The notes under the pieces: generated by a model | Told to the model about the DNA's origin: nothing | Seen by the model: the letters and a program-made list of their open reading frames with translations, nothing else | Databases searched by the model: none | Made by a program: the position numbers and the translations under genes | NCBI GenBank assembly: GCA_045118955.1 | Contig: JBGVKB010000144.1 | Span: 1 to 15,068, forward strand | Direction: 5' to 3' | Origin: SFJ001 sp045118955 | GTDB taxonomy: Bacteria > Bacillota > Clostridia > Oscillospirales > Ruminococcaceae | Length of the DNA: 15,068 nucleotides | In this document: piece by piece, positions 7,424 to 13,110 of the stretch | How positions within the stretch are numbered: position 1 is the first letter of the stretch | How the letters are laid out: each line of letters starts with the position of its first letter

Positions 7424-8530
7424 TTACTCGTTCTTGAAGCGGATGGGCAGCACCAGATAGATGAAGTCCTCACCCTCGGGAGGCAGGATCTTCACAGGGC
7501 TGAGGGGGCCGCCCATCTCCAGCCGCACCTGAGCGCAGCCGCAGGCGCGCAGCGCGTCCAGCAGGTAACGGTTGTTGAAGCCGATCTCCTGCGGGTCGCC
7601 CTCCACCTGGGCGGGGAACTCGTCCTCCACCTTGCCCAGAGAAGTTTTACAGTTTACCGTCACTTTTCCCTCGCTGAAGCGGATGCGGAGGGGGTCCTTC
7701 AGCCGCTCGGTGATGACCAGGCTGGCGCGCTCGATGGTGTCGATGAACTCGCGGGTGTCGACGAGGGCGCGGGTCTTGCAGCCGGCGGGCAGCGCCTTTT
7801 CGTAGTTGAGGAACTCGCCCACGATCAGACGGCTCATGATGGTATAGCCGGTGGCAGTCGAAAAAACAACGAATTGACGATTTGCATTGATCTGCACTTC
7901 CTCGTCACCGTCGCCGATCAGCTTGTTGACCTCCATCAGGGTCTTGGCGGGGATGATGATGCGGATGTCCTTGTGGGCCTTGAAGGGGCGCTTCACAATG
8001 GCCAGCCGGTAGCCGTCCACCGCCACAACGGTGGTCTCCTCCGGCTCGATCACAAACAGCTCGCCGGTGTGGGCGGGTTTCTTGTCGTCCTGGCTGACTG
8101 CGTAGATGGTCTTGTTGATGATCTCGTGCAGCTCATCGGCCTTCAGGGTCAAAGTGGGGGTGGCGCCGGGGTTCGGCAGGGTGGGGAAGTCGTTCAGATT
8201 CAGGGCAGTCAGCTCAAATTTTGCCGCACCACCGCGAATTTCCACGGTTCCGTTGTCATTCAGCCGCAGTTCCACCTCGCCGGCGGGCATACGGCGCACC
8301 ATGTCGCCCAGCAGCTTTGCGTTCAGCACGCACTCGCCGGGAACGCGCACGTTGGATTCAATGGTAATGGTGATGGCCAGCTCCAGATTGTAGCAGGTGA
8401 GGGTCAGGTTGAAGCCCTCGGCCACCATGTGGATGCCCTCCAGTGCGGAGATGGAGCTGCGGAGGGTGACCGCACGGCTGACGCCGTCGATGGCATTGGA
8501 GAGGAGACCCTTTTCACATACAATGTTCAT
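7424..8530 (-). CDS. dnaN: DNA polymerase III beta sliding clamp
   Basis: DnaN forms the ring-shaped dimer that tethers DNA polymerase III to DNA. The 368-residue length and three-domain pattern are normal. Recognisable parts are the N-terminus with LEGIHMVAEG, the PAGEVELRLND segment, LNLNDFPTLP, VAVDGYRLAIVKRPF (clamp core), SRLIVGEFLNYEKALP, and the C-terminus GEDFIYLVLPIRFKNE, equivalent to the hydrophobic C-terminal edge that clamp partners bind. The ATG has a GAGGAAA site about 9 nt upstream. It follows the 455-bp candidate origin and precedes the S4 gene, the canonical Firmicutes order. I did not identify a convincing dedicated promoter in the origin gap. Confidence 0.97.
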   Translation of the reverse strand: MNIVCEKGLLSNAIDGVSRAVTLRSSISALEGIHMVAEGFNLTLTCYNLELAITITIESNVRVPGECVLNAKLLGDMVRRMPAGEVELRLNDNGTVEIRGGAAKFELTALNLNDFPTLPNPGATPTLTLKADELHEIINKTIYAVSQDDKKPAHTGELFVIEPEETTVVAVDGYRLAIVKRPFKAHKDIRIIIPAKTLMEVNKLIGDGDEEVQINANRQFVVFSTATGYTIMSRLIVGEFLNYEKALPAGCKTRALVDTREFIDTIERASLVITERLKDPLRIRFSEGKVTVNCKTSLGKVEDEFPAQVEGDPQEIGFNNRYLLDALRACGCAQVRLEMGGPLSPVKILPPEGEDFIYLVLPIRFKNE

Positions 8531-8624
8531 AGATTTTGTTTCCTCGCTTTCTGTGCGATGGCAGCTTCACAAAGTGGAGACCGGATCGGTCAACCGCCGC
8601 TTAGAAACCACACTTATGCAGTGG

Positions 8625-8633
8625 TAGTAGTAG
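8625..8633 (+). other. Candidate DnaA-trio (TAG x3)
   Basis: Three perfect tandem TAG trinucleotides lie 13 bp from a box-like site GGTGGAAAA (8647-8655). DnaA-trios are repeated 3'-GAT-5' trinucleotides that DnaA binds as single strand while opening the origin. Strand and order relative to the boxes match the known design; the 13-bp spacer is not a precise match that I can verify. Confidence 0.5.
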
Positions 8634-8802
8634 TGGAGGGTGAAACGGTGGAAAACTCCGCGAAGCCCGATTTGGCGCGGGTCGAGCCGATTTTTGACCG
8701 GTTTGAAACTTTGTGGGGAATTTGTGGGAAGTGTTGAAAGAGGTGTGCATTCAACAGGCAATGTTAATAACGGAAGTTGAATGTTGAAAACTCTGTTGAA
8801 AA

Positions 8803-8811
8803 TGTGGATAA
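8803..8811 (+). promoter_or_regulatory. Consensus DnaA box TGTGGATAA
   Basis: This is the exact 9-mer consensus (TTATCCACA on the other strand). It abuts a second box-like 9-mer TGTTGAAAA at 8794-8802, with another copy of that 9-mer at 8782-8790. It is the only perfect box I found in the window. Confidence 0.85.
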
Positions 8812-8852
8812 CCTTTTTCGCATCCGATATGGAACAATGTTGCAGCACGATG

Positions 8853-8880
8853 CAGGATCAAGTTTCGAAATCGAATCCTG
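8853..8880. repeat. Interrupted palindrome beside the DnaA-box cluster
   Basis: CAGGAT (8853-8858) and ATCCTG (8875-8880) flank a central palindrome TTTCGAAA (8863-8870). Symmetry about the centre suggests a dimeric protein site. It does not match the ParB parS or Noc site consensus that I know. Confidence 0.4.
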
Positions 8881-8985
8881 TGCGTTGGGGCAAGCCTGCC
8901 GCGCACCGCGGCTCGTCTGCGCCGGTTCGGGCGGGGAGCAGGAGGCGGGTGTGCAGCCCATATTTACAGAGCGGAATATTTCAGG

Positions 8986-10299
8986 TCAGGAGCGCACGTT
9001 CTTGATGATGTCGTCCACCGTCTCCCGCAGGCGGGTGTCGGTCTGGATGTCCCGGTTCATCACCTTCATGGAGTAGACGATGGTGGAGTGGTCGCGGCCG
9101 CCGAATTCACGGCCGATCTCCTCCATGCTCATGCCGGTGATCTCCCGGATGACGTACACTGCGGTGCGCCGGGCGGCGGCCACGGCGGCGTTGCGCTTGG
9201 TGCTGCGGATGTCCGCCGCCGACACCGAGTAGGTGCGGGCCACCTCGCTGATGATCTTCTCGACGGTGATGGGCACCGGCTGGGTCTCGCTGAGGATGTC
9301 GCGGATGGCGTTCTGCGCCACGCCGATCACCGGGCTGATGCCCTCCAGCATATAGTAGGCGTTCAGCTTCTTGACCGCGCCCTCCAGCTGGCGGATGTTG
9401 TTCTTCAGGTTGTTGGCGATGTACTCCACCACCTCGTCGGGCAGATCCATGTTCAGCAACTCGGCCTTGCGCTTGATGATGGCCACCCGGGTCTCGAAGT
9501 CGGGCGGCTGGATGTCGGCGGTCAGGCCCCACTCAAAGCGGGTGCGCAGGCGGTCGTCCAGCGTCTTGATCTCTTTGGCGGGGCGGTCACAGGCCAGCAC
9601 GATCTGCTTGCCCTCGGTGTGCAGGTTGTTGAAGGTGTGGAAGAACTCCTCCTGGGTGGACTCCTTGCCGGCAATGAACTGGATGTCGTCCACCAGCAGC
9701 AGATCCGCCTTGCGGTACTTCTGGCGGAATTCCTCGGTGTTGCCCATGCGAATGGCGGTGATCAGGTCGGAGGTGAACTTCTCACAGTTCACATACACGA
9801 TGTTGAAGTCGGGGTGGTTGCGGCGGATCTCGATCTGAATGGCATTCAGCAGGTGGGTCTTGCCCAGACCGGAGTTGCCGTAGATGAACAGGGGGTTGTA
9901 GGCGCCCGAGGGATTGGCCGCCACCGCCTGCGCCGCCGCATAGGCAAACCGGTTGGAGGAGCCTTGAATGAAGTTCTCGAAGGTGAAATCATACCGGCCG
10001 CTGGGCAGGGTGGCCACCTTGTCCGGGTCGTTGGCCGGGGTGGCGGGCAGCTCGGGCACCACCAGATCCAGATTCACCTCAAAGCCAAGCACGGCCTTGA
10101 AGGCTTCCTTCAGCAGAGGGATGTAGCGGTCCCGCACGATCTTGCAGATGAAGTCGTTGCGGACGCTCAGCACAACATGGTTCGAATCCTCAAAGCTCAT
10201 GGGCTGCAGACCCTCGATATAGAGGTTGTAGGTGGCATCCACCAGATAGTCTTTGCAGTATAATTTGACTGCGTCCAGAACGTCATTAAACGAATCCAT
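8986..10299 (-). CDS. dnaA: Chromosomal replication initiator DnaA
   Basis: DnaA binds DnaA boxes at oriC, oligomerises with ATP and opens the duplex. The chosen start gives 437 residues. Domain I is about 1-80, followed by a short linker (about 82-102). The AAA+ core starts at YDFTFENF and has Walker A GNSGLGKT (141-148), Walker B LLLVDD (200-205), sensor I near ACDRP (236-240) and an arginine-rich stretch DDRLRTRFEWGL (248-259). Domain IV carries the DNA-binding helix-turn-helix with the signature GREFGGRDHSTI (396-407). I chose ATG at 10299 because MDSFNDVLDAVK aligns with known DnaA N-termini and GGAG lies 9 nt upstream. The frame stays open up to 10524, but that extension is Arg/Gly/Ser-rich and unlike DnaA. 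Domain I has no tryptophan, with Y27 near the usual position. Confidence 0.97.
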   Translation of the reverse strand: MDSFNDVLDAVKLYCKDYLVDATYNLYIEGLQPMSFEDSNHVVLSVRNDFICKIVRDRYIPLLKEAFKAVLGFEVNLDLVVPELPATPANDPDKVATLPSGRYDFTFENFIQGSSNRFAYAAAQAVAANPSGAYNPLFIYGNSGLGKTHLLNAIQIEIRRNHPDFNIVYVNCEKFTSDLITAIRMGNTEEFRQKYRKADLLLVDDIQFIAGKESTQEEFFHTFNNLHTEGKQIVLACDRPAKEIKTLDDRLRTRFEWGLTADIQPPDFETRVAIIKRKAELLNMDLPDEVVEYIANNLKNNIRQLEGAVKKLNAYYMLEGISPVIGVAQNAIRDILSETQPVPITVEKIISEVARTYSVSAADIRSTKRNAAVAAARRTAVYVIREITGMSMEEIGREFGGRDHSTIVYSMKVMNRDIQTDTRLRETVDDIIKNVRS

Positions 10300-10540
10300 T
10301 TTTACACACTCCACAGGTATTTCTCTTGTGCGGCCGCGAGAGCCGCGCGAAGGGGGCTTGCCTGCGCCCCCGGAACCGGCCCTGTGCGGCTGCACCTTGC
10401 CGGCGGCTCTCCGAAAAAGAGCGCAAAAACCGCCGCCCCGGCCCACGTCCCTTGCCAAAGAGGGGGAGTGCTCCGAGGAAGAGCGGGAAACCCTGCCCGG
10501 GATTTCCCCCCGTACAAGGCTCAAAAGTTGAGATTTATAC
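10300..10540 (-). other. Long GC-rich dnaA 5' leader
   Basis: About 240 nt separate the likely dnaA transcription start from its ATG. Self-complementary pieces include GGGGGC/GCCCCC around an 8-nt loop (10354-10373) and GGGAAA/TTTCCC enclosing a GC-rich centre (10485-10508). The frame is open through the leader but the encoded peptide looks non-biological. The leader could fold and affect dnaA translation; this is inference. Confidence 0.4.
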
Positions 10541-10546
10541 AGAATG

Positions 10547-10575
10547 AGTATAGCACAAAACCGTCCCTTTTACAA
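10547..10575 (-). promoter_or_regulatory. dnaA promoter (sigma-A type, extended -10)
   Basis: On the minus strand TTGTAA (10570-10575) and TATACT (10547-10552) are 17 bp apart, with TG one base before the -10 box, an extended -10 element. Transcription would start near 10540. A 7-of-9 DnaA-box-like site (10535-10543) overlaps that start and could allow autoregulation. Confidence 0.6.
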
Positions 10576-10613
10576 TAAACTTTGCCCTATTTATTATTAT
10601 GTATATAATATAA
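10570..10613. other. AT-rich patch upstream of the dnaA promoter
   Basis: This stretch is almost all A and T, including TTATTATTATG and TATATAATATAA, in otherwise GC-rich surroundings. It may be an UP-like promoter element for dnaA or a second easily melted site in a bipartite origin. No consensus DnaA box adjoins it. Confidence 0.4.
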
Positions 10614-10628
10614 CGGCCGAAGTGCCGG

Positions 10629-10661
10629 GGCAGGGGGCAGAATGCCGAAACCACCCCTGCC
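10629..10661. repeat. Inverted repeat between dnaA and rpmH promoters (8-bp arms)
   Basis: GGCAGGGG (10629-10636) and CCCCTGCC (10654-10661) are perfect complements around a 17-nt centre that itself contains GCA/TGC. It is not followed by a T-tract, so it is not a simple terminator. It lies in untranscribed or barely transcribed DNA between divergent promoters. Confidence 0.45.
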
Positions 10662-10684
10662 GCCGCCCGCGTTCCCGGCTTGCC

Positions 10685-10744
10685 CGCCGCCCGTTTTTTG
10701 AAAAGAAAACAGAGGGTTTGCTTTCACTTTTTAAGCGGGCGGCG
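10685..10744. repeat. Large inverted repeat upstream of rpmH promoter (9-bp arms)
   Basis: CGCCGCCCG (10685-10693) is complementary to CGGGCGGCG (10736-10744). The stem can grow inward by a G-T and two A-T pairs, enclosing a loop of about 36 nt rich in A and T runs. It sits about 95 bp before the rpmH -35 box. Cruciform, protein site and unmapped transcript structure are all possible. Confidence 0.45.
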
Positions 10745-10837
10745 CAGGATGTTGTGGGCGGGGTGCGGACTTTGCCCTAAATACGGAAAATGGTGCAGTC
10801 GAATGATAAATATTTGAGAAAAAGCAGCGGATGGGTG

Positions 10838-10867
10838 TTGACATTTGCCATTCACATCGGATATAAT
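10838..10867 (+). promoter_or_regulatory. Strong sigma-A promoter for rpmH operon
   Basis: TTGACA (10838-10843) and TATAAT (10862-10867) are both perfect consensus, 18 bp apart. A start near 10874 gives a leader of about 88 nt. Such strength suits a ribosomal-protein operon. Confidence 0.9.
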
Positions 10868-10920
10868 TTTAACTTGCAAGGCTCTGTGTACCTGTACCAT
10901 TGGCCTGCGAGTGAAATTTG

Positions 10921-10938
10921 GCCCGCCCGGTAGCGGGC
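10921..10938 (+). other. Hairpin in rpmH leader
   Basis: GCCCGC and GCGGGC form a 6-bp stem with a 6-nt loop, ending 9 nt before the rpmH ribosome site GGAGGG. It is not followed by a T-tract, so it is more likely a translation or stability element than a terminator. Confidence 0.45.
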
Positions 10939-10961
10939 GAGTAAGATGGAGGGATCGAGCG

Positions 10962-11096
10962 ATGAAGAGAACCTATCAGCCCAAGAAGCGTCAGCGTTCC
11001 CGCGTCCATGGCTTCCTGAAGCGCATGGCTAGCAAGAACGGCCGCAAGGTCATCAACGCCCGCCGCGCCAAGGGCCGCGCCAAGCTGGCCGCCTGA
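10962..11096 (+). CDS. rpmH: Ribosomal protein L34
   Basis: L34 (bL34) is a small basic protein of the 50S ribosomal subunit. The 44-residue product starts MKRTYQPKKRQRSRVHGF and continues with KRMASKNGRKV and ARRAKGRAKL, the family hallmark, and has the family's standard length. The start has GGAGGG 8 nt upstream; the frame is open to 10845 but that extension is not L34-like. It is first in the rpmH-rnpA-yidD-yidC-khpB run, under a near-perfect promoter, and is followed by an intrinsic terminator that probably sets L34 well above the RNase P protein. Confidence 0.98.
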   Translation: MKRTYQPKKRQRSRVHGFLKRMASKNGRKVINARRAKGRAKLAA

Positions 11097-11124
11097 GCAT
11101 TTCGGCAAAGCAGCTGTATTCTTT

Positions 11125-11166
11125 GAAAAAAAGGCCACTGATCGATGTATCTGTGGCCTTCTTTTT
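11125..11166 (+). terminator. Intrinsic terminator/attenuator after rpmH
   Basis: GGCCAC (11133-11138) pairs with GTGGCC (11153-11158), and an inner GAT/ATC pairing follows one T-T mismatch. A run of A precedes it and TTCTTTTT follows it, giving a proper T-tract. Since rnpA follows on the same strand with no clear promoter of its own, some read-through is expected. Confidence 0.8.
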
Positions 11167-11222
11167 CAATTGTGCCCATTTTGCGGGGCGCTGTGCGCCC
11201 TGAGCCTGTAAGGAGGCGTTTT

Positions 11223-11588
11223 ATGCGCTATCGGCCCATCTGCCGCAACATCGAATATGCCCGGGTCTACCGCCGGGGCAAGAGCTATGTGGCGCCCCAG
11301 CTGGTGCTGTACGTCTGCAAGAACCGCCTCGGGCACACCCGTGTGGGTCTGACCGCCACAAAAAAGATCGGCAAGGCGGTGCAGCGCAACCGCGCCCGCC
11401 GCGTGATGCGCGCCGCCATCGCGGCGCACCTGCCCTACGATGTGGGCGGCTACGATCTGATCTTTGTGGCCCGCGGCGCCACGCCGCACCTGAAAAGCAC
11501 CAAGCTGGAAAAGACGGTGGTGCGTCTGCTCACCCAGGCAAAGATCCTGCCGGCTGAGCCGAAGCCCGCGCCGGAGGGCGGCGTATGA
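11223..11588 (+). CDS. rnpA: Ribonuclease P protein component
   Basis: RnpA is the protein subunit of RNase P, which with the rnpB RNA trims the 5' ends of tRNA precursors. The 121-residue length is usual. Visible family parts are YARVYRRGKSY near residues 12-22, RVGLTATKKIGKAV (40-53) and the conserved RNR motif RNRARR (55-60), followed by the helix VMRAAI. The C-terminal tail is proline- and alanine-rich. I chose ATG 11223 because AAGGAGG lies 6 nt upstream; an earlier in-frame ATG at 11145 falls in the terminator hairpin. Its stop overlaps the yidD start as ATGA, so the two are probably translationally coupled. Confidence 0.96.
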   Translation: MRYRPICRNIEYARVYRRGKSYVAPQLVLYVCKNRLGHTRVGLTATKKIGKAVQRNRARRVMRAAIAAHLPYDVGGYDLIFVARGATPHLKSTKLEKTVVRLLTQAKILPAEPKPAPEGGV

Positions 11589-11821
11589 TCGCCAAGCTCC
11601 TGTGTCTGCCCATCCGGTTCTACCAGCTCTGCATCTCACCGATGCTGGGCAAGAACTGCCGCTTTCACCCAACCTGCAGCCAGTACGCCATCGAGGCGCT
11701 GACCACCCACGGGGCGGTCAAGGGGCTGCTGCTGGCGGTGTGGCGGATCCTGCGGTGCAACCCATGGGGCGGTCAGGGGTATGACCCGGTGCCGCCCAAG
11801 GGACGGTGGCGCAACGACTGA
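11585..11821 (+). CDS. yidD: Membrane protein insertion efficiency factor YidD
   Basis: YidD is a small membrane-associated protein thought to help YidC insert inner-membrane proteins. The 78-residue product has the family signature: FYQLCISPMLGKNCRFHPTC at 12-31 with HPTCSQYA at 28-35, and the RCNPW motif at 57-61 followed by GGQGYDPVP. The N-terminus is amphipathic. It overlaps rnpA by 4 bp and lies 225 bp before yidC, the common rnpA-yidD-yidC order. Confidence 0.96.
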   Translation: MIAKLLCLPIRFYQLCISPMLGKNCRFHPTCSQYAIEALTTHGAVKGLLLAVWRILRCNPWGGQGYDPVPPKGRWRND

Positions 11822-11840
11822 GCGCGCCGCCCCGTGATGC

Positions 11841-11990
11841 GCCTGTGTCCCGCGAGGGGACAGGCCCTGTCATGCGATCTGTGGTCAAACAGGCACCTGC
11901 CGTGTGCAGGGGGCCTGCTTCTCCGTATCCTGCGGAGCGACCTTTTTATATTCTGCTACTTGTGACTTCTCCGCCTGCGAGGGAGGAGTC
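11841..11990 (+). other. Hairpin-rich leader upstream of yidC
   Basis: The 225-bp yidD-yidC gap (11822-12046) holds no convincing gene but several inverted repeats. These are GCCTGT/ACAGGC (11841-11865), CCTGC/GCAGG (11896-11910) with an alternative partner CCTGC at 11914-11918, CTCCG/CGGAG (11921-11937) followed by CTTTTTATATT, and GACTTCTCC/GGAGGAGTC (11964-11990). The shared GCAGG arm allows two exclusive folds, and the third hairpin before the T-run is a weak terminator candidate. This could be an attenuator, a processed small RNA, or degenerate repeats. Confidence 0.4.
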
Positions 11991-12046
11991 CTACATAAAA
12001 AATAAATGCCCCTGGCGCAGGCGGGGCGGAATGGAAGTATTGTACT

Positions 12047-13069
12047 ATGGGAATTTTTGGTATTCTGGCAGGCCCGCTGGGCTGGGTGATGCGTCTGATC
12101 TATAACGCAGTGCTCAACTACGGCGTGGCGATCATCATCTTCACCGTGCTGGTCCGTGTGCTTCTTCTGCCGCTGATGATCAGTCAGCAGAAGAACACCG
12201 CGCGCATGAGCGTGTTCCAGCCGATGATCCAGGAGCTTCAGAAGAAGTATGCGAAGGATCAGCAGCGTCTGAACGACGAGATGCTGAAGCTGCAGCAGGA
12301 GTACGGGTTTAACCCCACCGCCGGCTGCGCCCCCATGTTCCTGAACCTGATCATCATGTTCGGCGTGATCGAAATGATCTACCGCCCCCTGCAGTATGTG
12401 CTGCAGATCAGCGCGGACTCTCTGGGCGCCGCCGTTGAGCTGCTGGGTATGCAGGCCAACGATTACCGCGGTCAGGTGCAGCTCATCAACGTGCTGAAGG
12501 GTATGGATCTGAGCACCGCCATGGCGCAGTTCCCCAGCCTGACCGCTGAGAACATTGAGGCCATTCAGGGCTTCCAGATGGAGCTGTTCGGCATCAATCT
12601 GGCCGCCACCCCCGAGCTGGCTCTGAACAGCCTGCTGATCTTCCCCATCCTGAGCGCCGTGTCCATGTTCGTGATGAACGCCTACACCATGAAGGCCAGC
12701 GGCCAGCAGATGCAGGGCAGCATGAAGTATATGCCTCTGATGATGAACATCATGTTCGTCTGGATCAGCTTCACCCTGCCTGTGGGCTTCTCCCTGTACT
12801 ACACCGTCTCCAACGTGCTGGCTCTGGCCACCACCATGCTGGGCAAGATGCTGTACAACCCTGAGAAGATGAAGGAGCAGATCCAGGCCGAGATGGAGGC
12901 CAAGCGCAAGGAGAAGAAAAAGAAGAAGCAGGTCACCGTCAAGGATTCCAAGGGTGTTTCCGTTCAGAAGGAAGTCACCGAGAGCGAGCTGGCCCGCATC
13001 CGTCTGGAGGCTGCCCGCGCGCAGGACGCTGAGAAGTATAAGGACGAGCGCACCGAGCGTCTGTCCTGA
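12047..13069 (+). CDS. yidC: Membrane protein insertase YidC/Oxa1
   Basis: YidC inserts and folds membrane proteins, alone or with SecYEG. This 340-residue form is the short Gram-positive type without the large periplasmic domain. The N-terminal GPLGWVMRLIYNAV leads into the first core segment (about 25-45), which has the conserved arginine R37 in VLVRVLLLPL; Oxa1-family proteins use this charge in a hydrophilic groove. A basic coiled-coil hairpin follows (about 50-88, IQELQKKYAKDQQRL). Further membrane segments are near 96-118, 193-212 and 230-265. The C-terminus is strongly basic (KRKEKKKKKQ, 287-296), then charged, which in the family helps ribosome contact. I see no lipobox. The ribosome site GGAAG is modest. 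It follows a hairpin-rich leader and precedes khpB by 41 bp. Confidence 0.96.
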   Translation: MGIFGILAGPLGWVMRLIYNAVLNYGVAIIIFTVLVRVLLLPLMISQQKNTARMSVFQPMIQELQKKYAKDQQRLNDEMLKLQQEYGFNPTAGCAPMFLNLIIMFGVIEMIYRPLQYVLQISADSLGAAVELLGMQANDYRGQVQLINVLKGMDLSTAMAQFPSLTAENIEAIQGFQMELFGINLAATPELALNSLLIFPILSAVSMFVMNAYTMKASGQQMQGSMKYMPLMMNIMFVWISFTLPVGFSLYYTVSNVLALATTMLGKMLYNPEKMKEQIQAEMEAKRKEKKKKKQVTVKDSKGVSVQKEVTESELARIRLEAARAQDAEKYKDERTERLS

Positions 13070-13110
13070 AATACCGGGGAAGTGTGAGCCCCGATCACAA
13101 GGAGGAAGTT

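Larger units (their letters stand above)
8531..8985. other. oriC: Candidate replication origin oriC (dnaA-dnaN intergenic)
   Basis: This 455-bp gap carries no plausible gene. Its dnaN side is GC-rich; 8690-8850 is visibly richer in A and T than the flanking genes. It holds one exact DnaA box (8803-8811), several 7-of-9 box-like sites in the same direction (for example 8647-8655, 8712-8720, 8762-8770, 8782-8790, 8794-8802), and TAGTAGTAG at 8625-8633. Read in the dnaA-to-dnaN direction, boxes of TTATCCACA type come first, then the trinucleotide tract on the opposite strand, then dnaN. That is the layout described for the Bacillus subtilis unwinding site. Identity as an active origin is inference; initiation could also use the dnaA-rpmH gap as part of a bipartite origin. 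Confidence 0.75.

Noticed and set aside
8898..8912. GCCGCG-CAC-CGCGGC hairpin downstream of dnaA
   Set aside because: It is a perfect stem but has no T-tract on either strand, and short GC palindromes are expected by chance here.
8567..8961. Small open frames within the dnaN-dnaA gap
   Set aside because: They lie over the DnaA-box cluster, lack good ribosome sites and resemble no protein.
10300..10524. N-terminal extension of DnaA by 75 residues
   Set aside because: The frame is open, but the extra residues are Arg/Gly/Ser-rich and unlike DnaA, and GGAG lies at the right distance from the ATG at 10299.
11806..12105. Open frame across the yidD-yidC gap (99 codons)
   Set aside because: It overlaps both neighbours, has no clear ribosome site, and its peptide has no recognisable features; the gap is better explained by hairpins.
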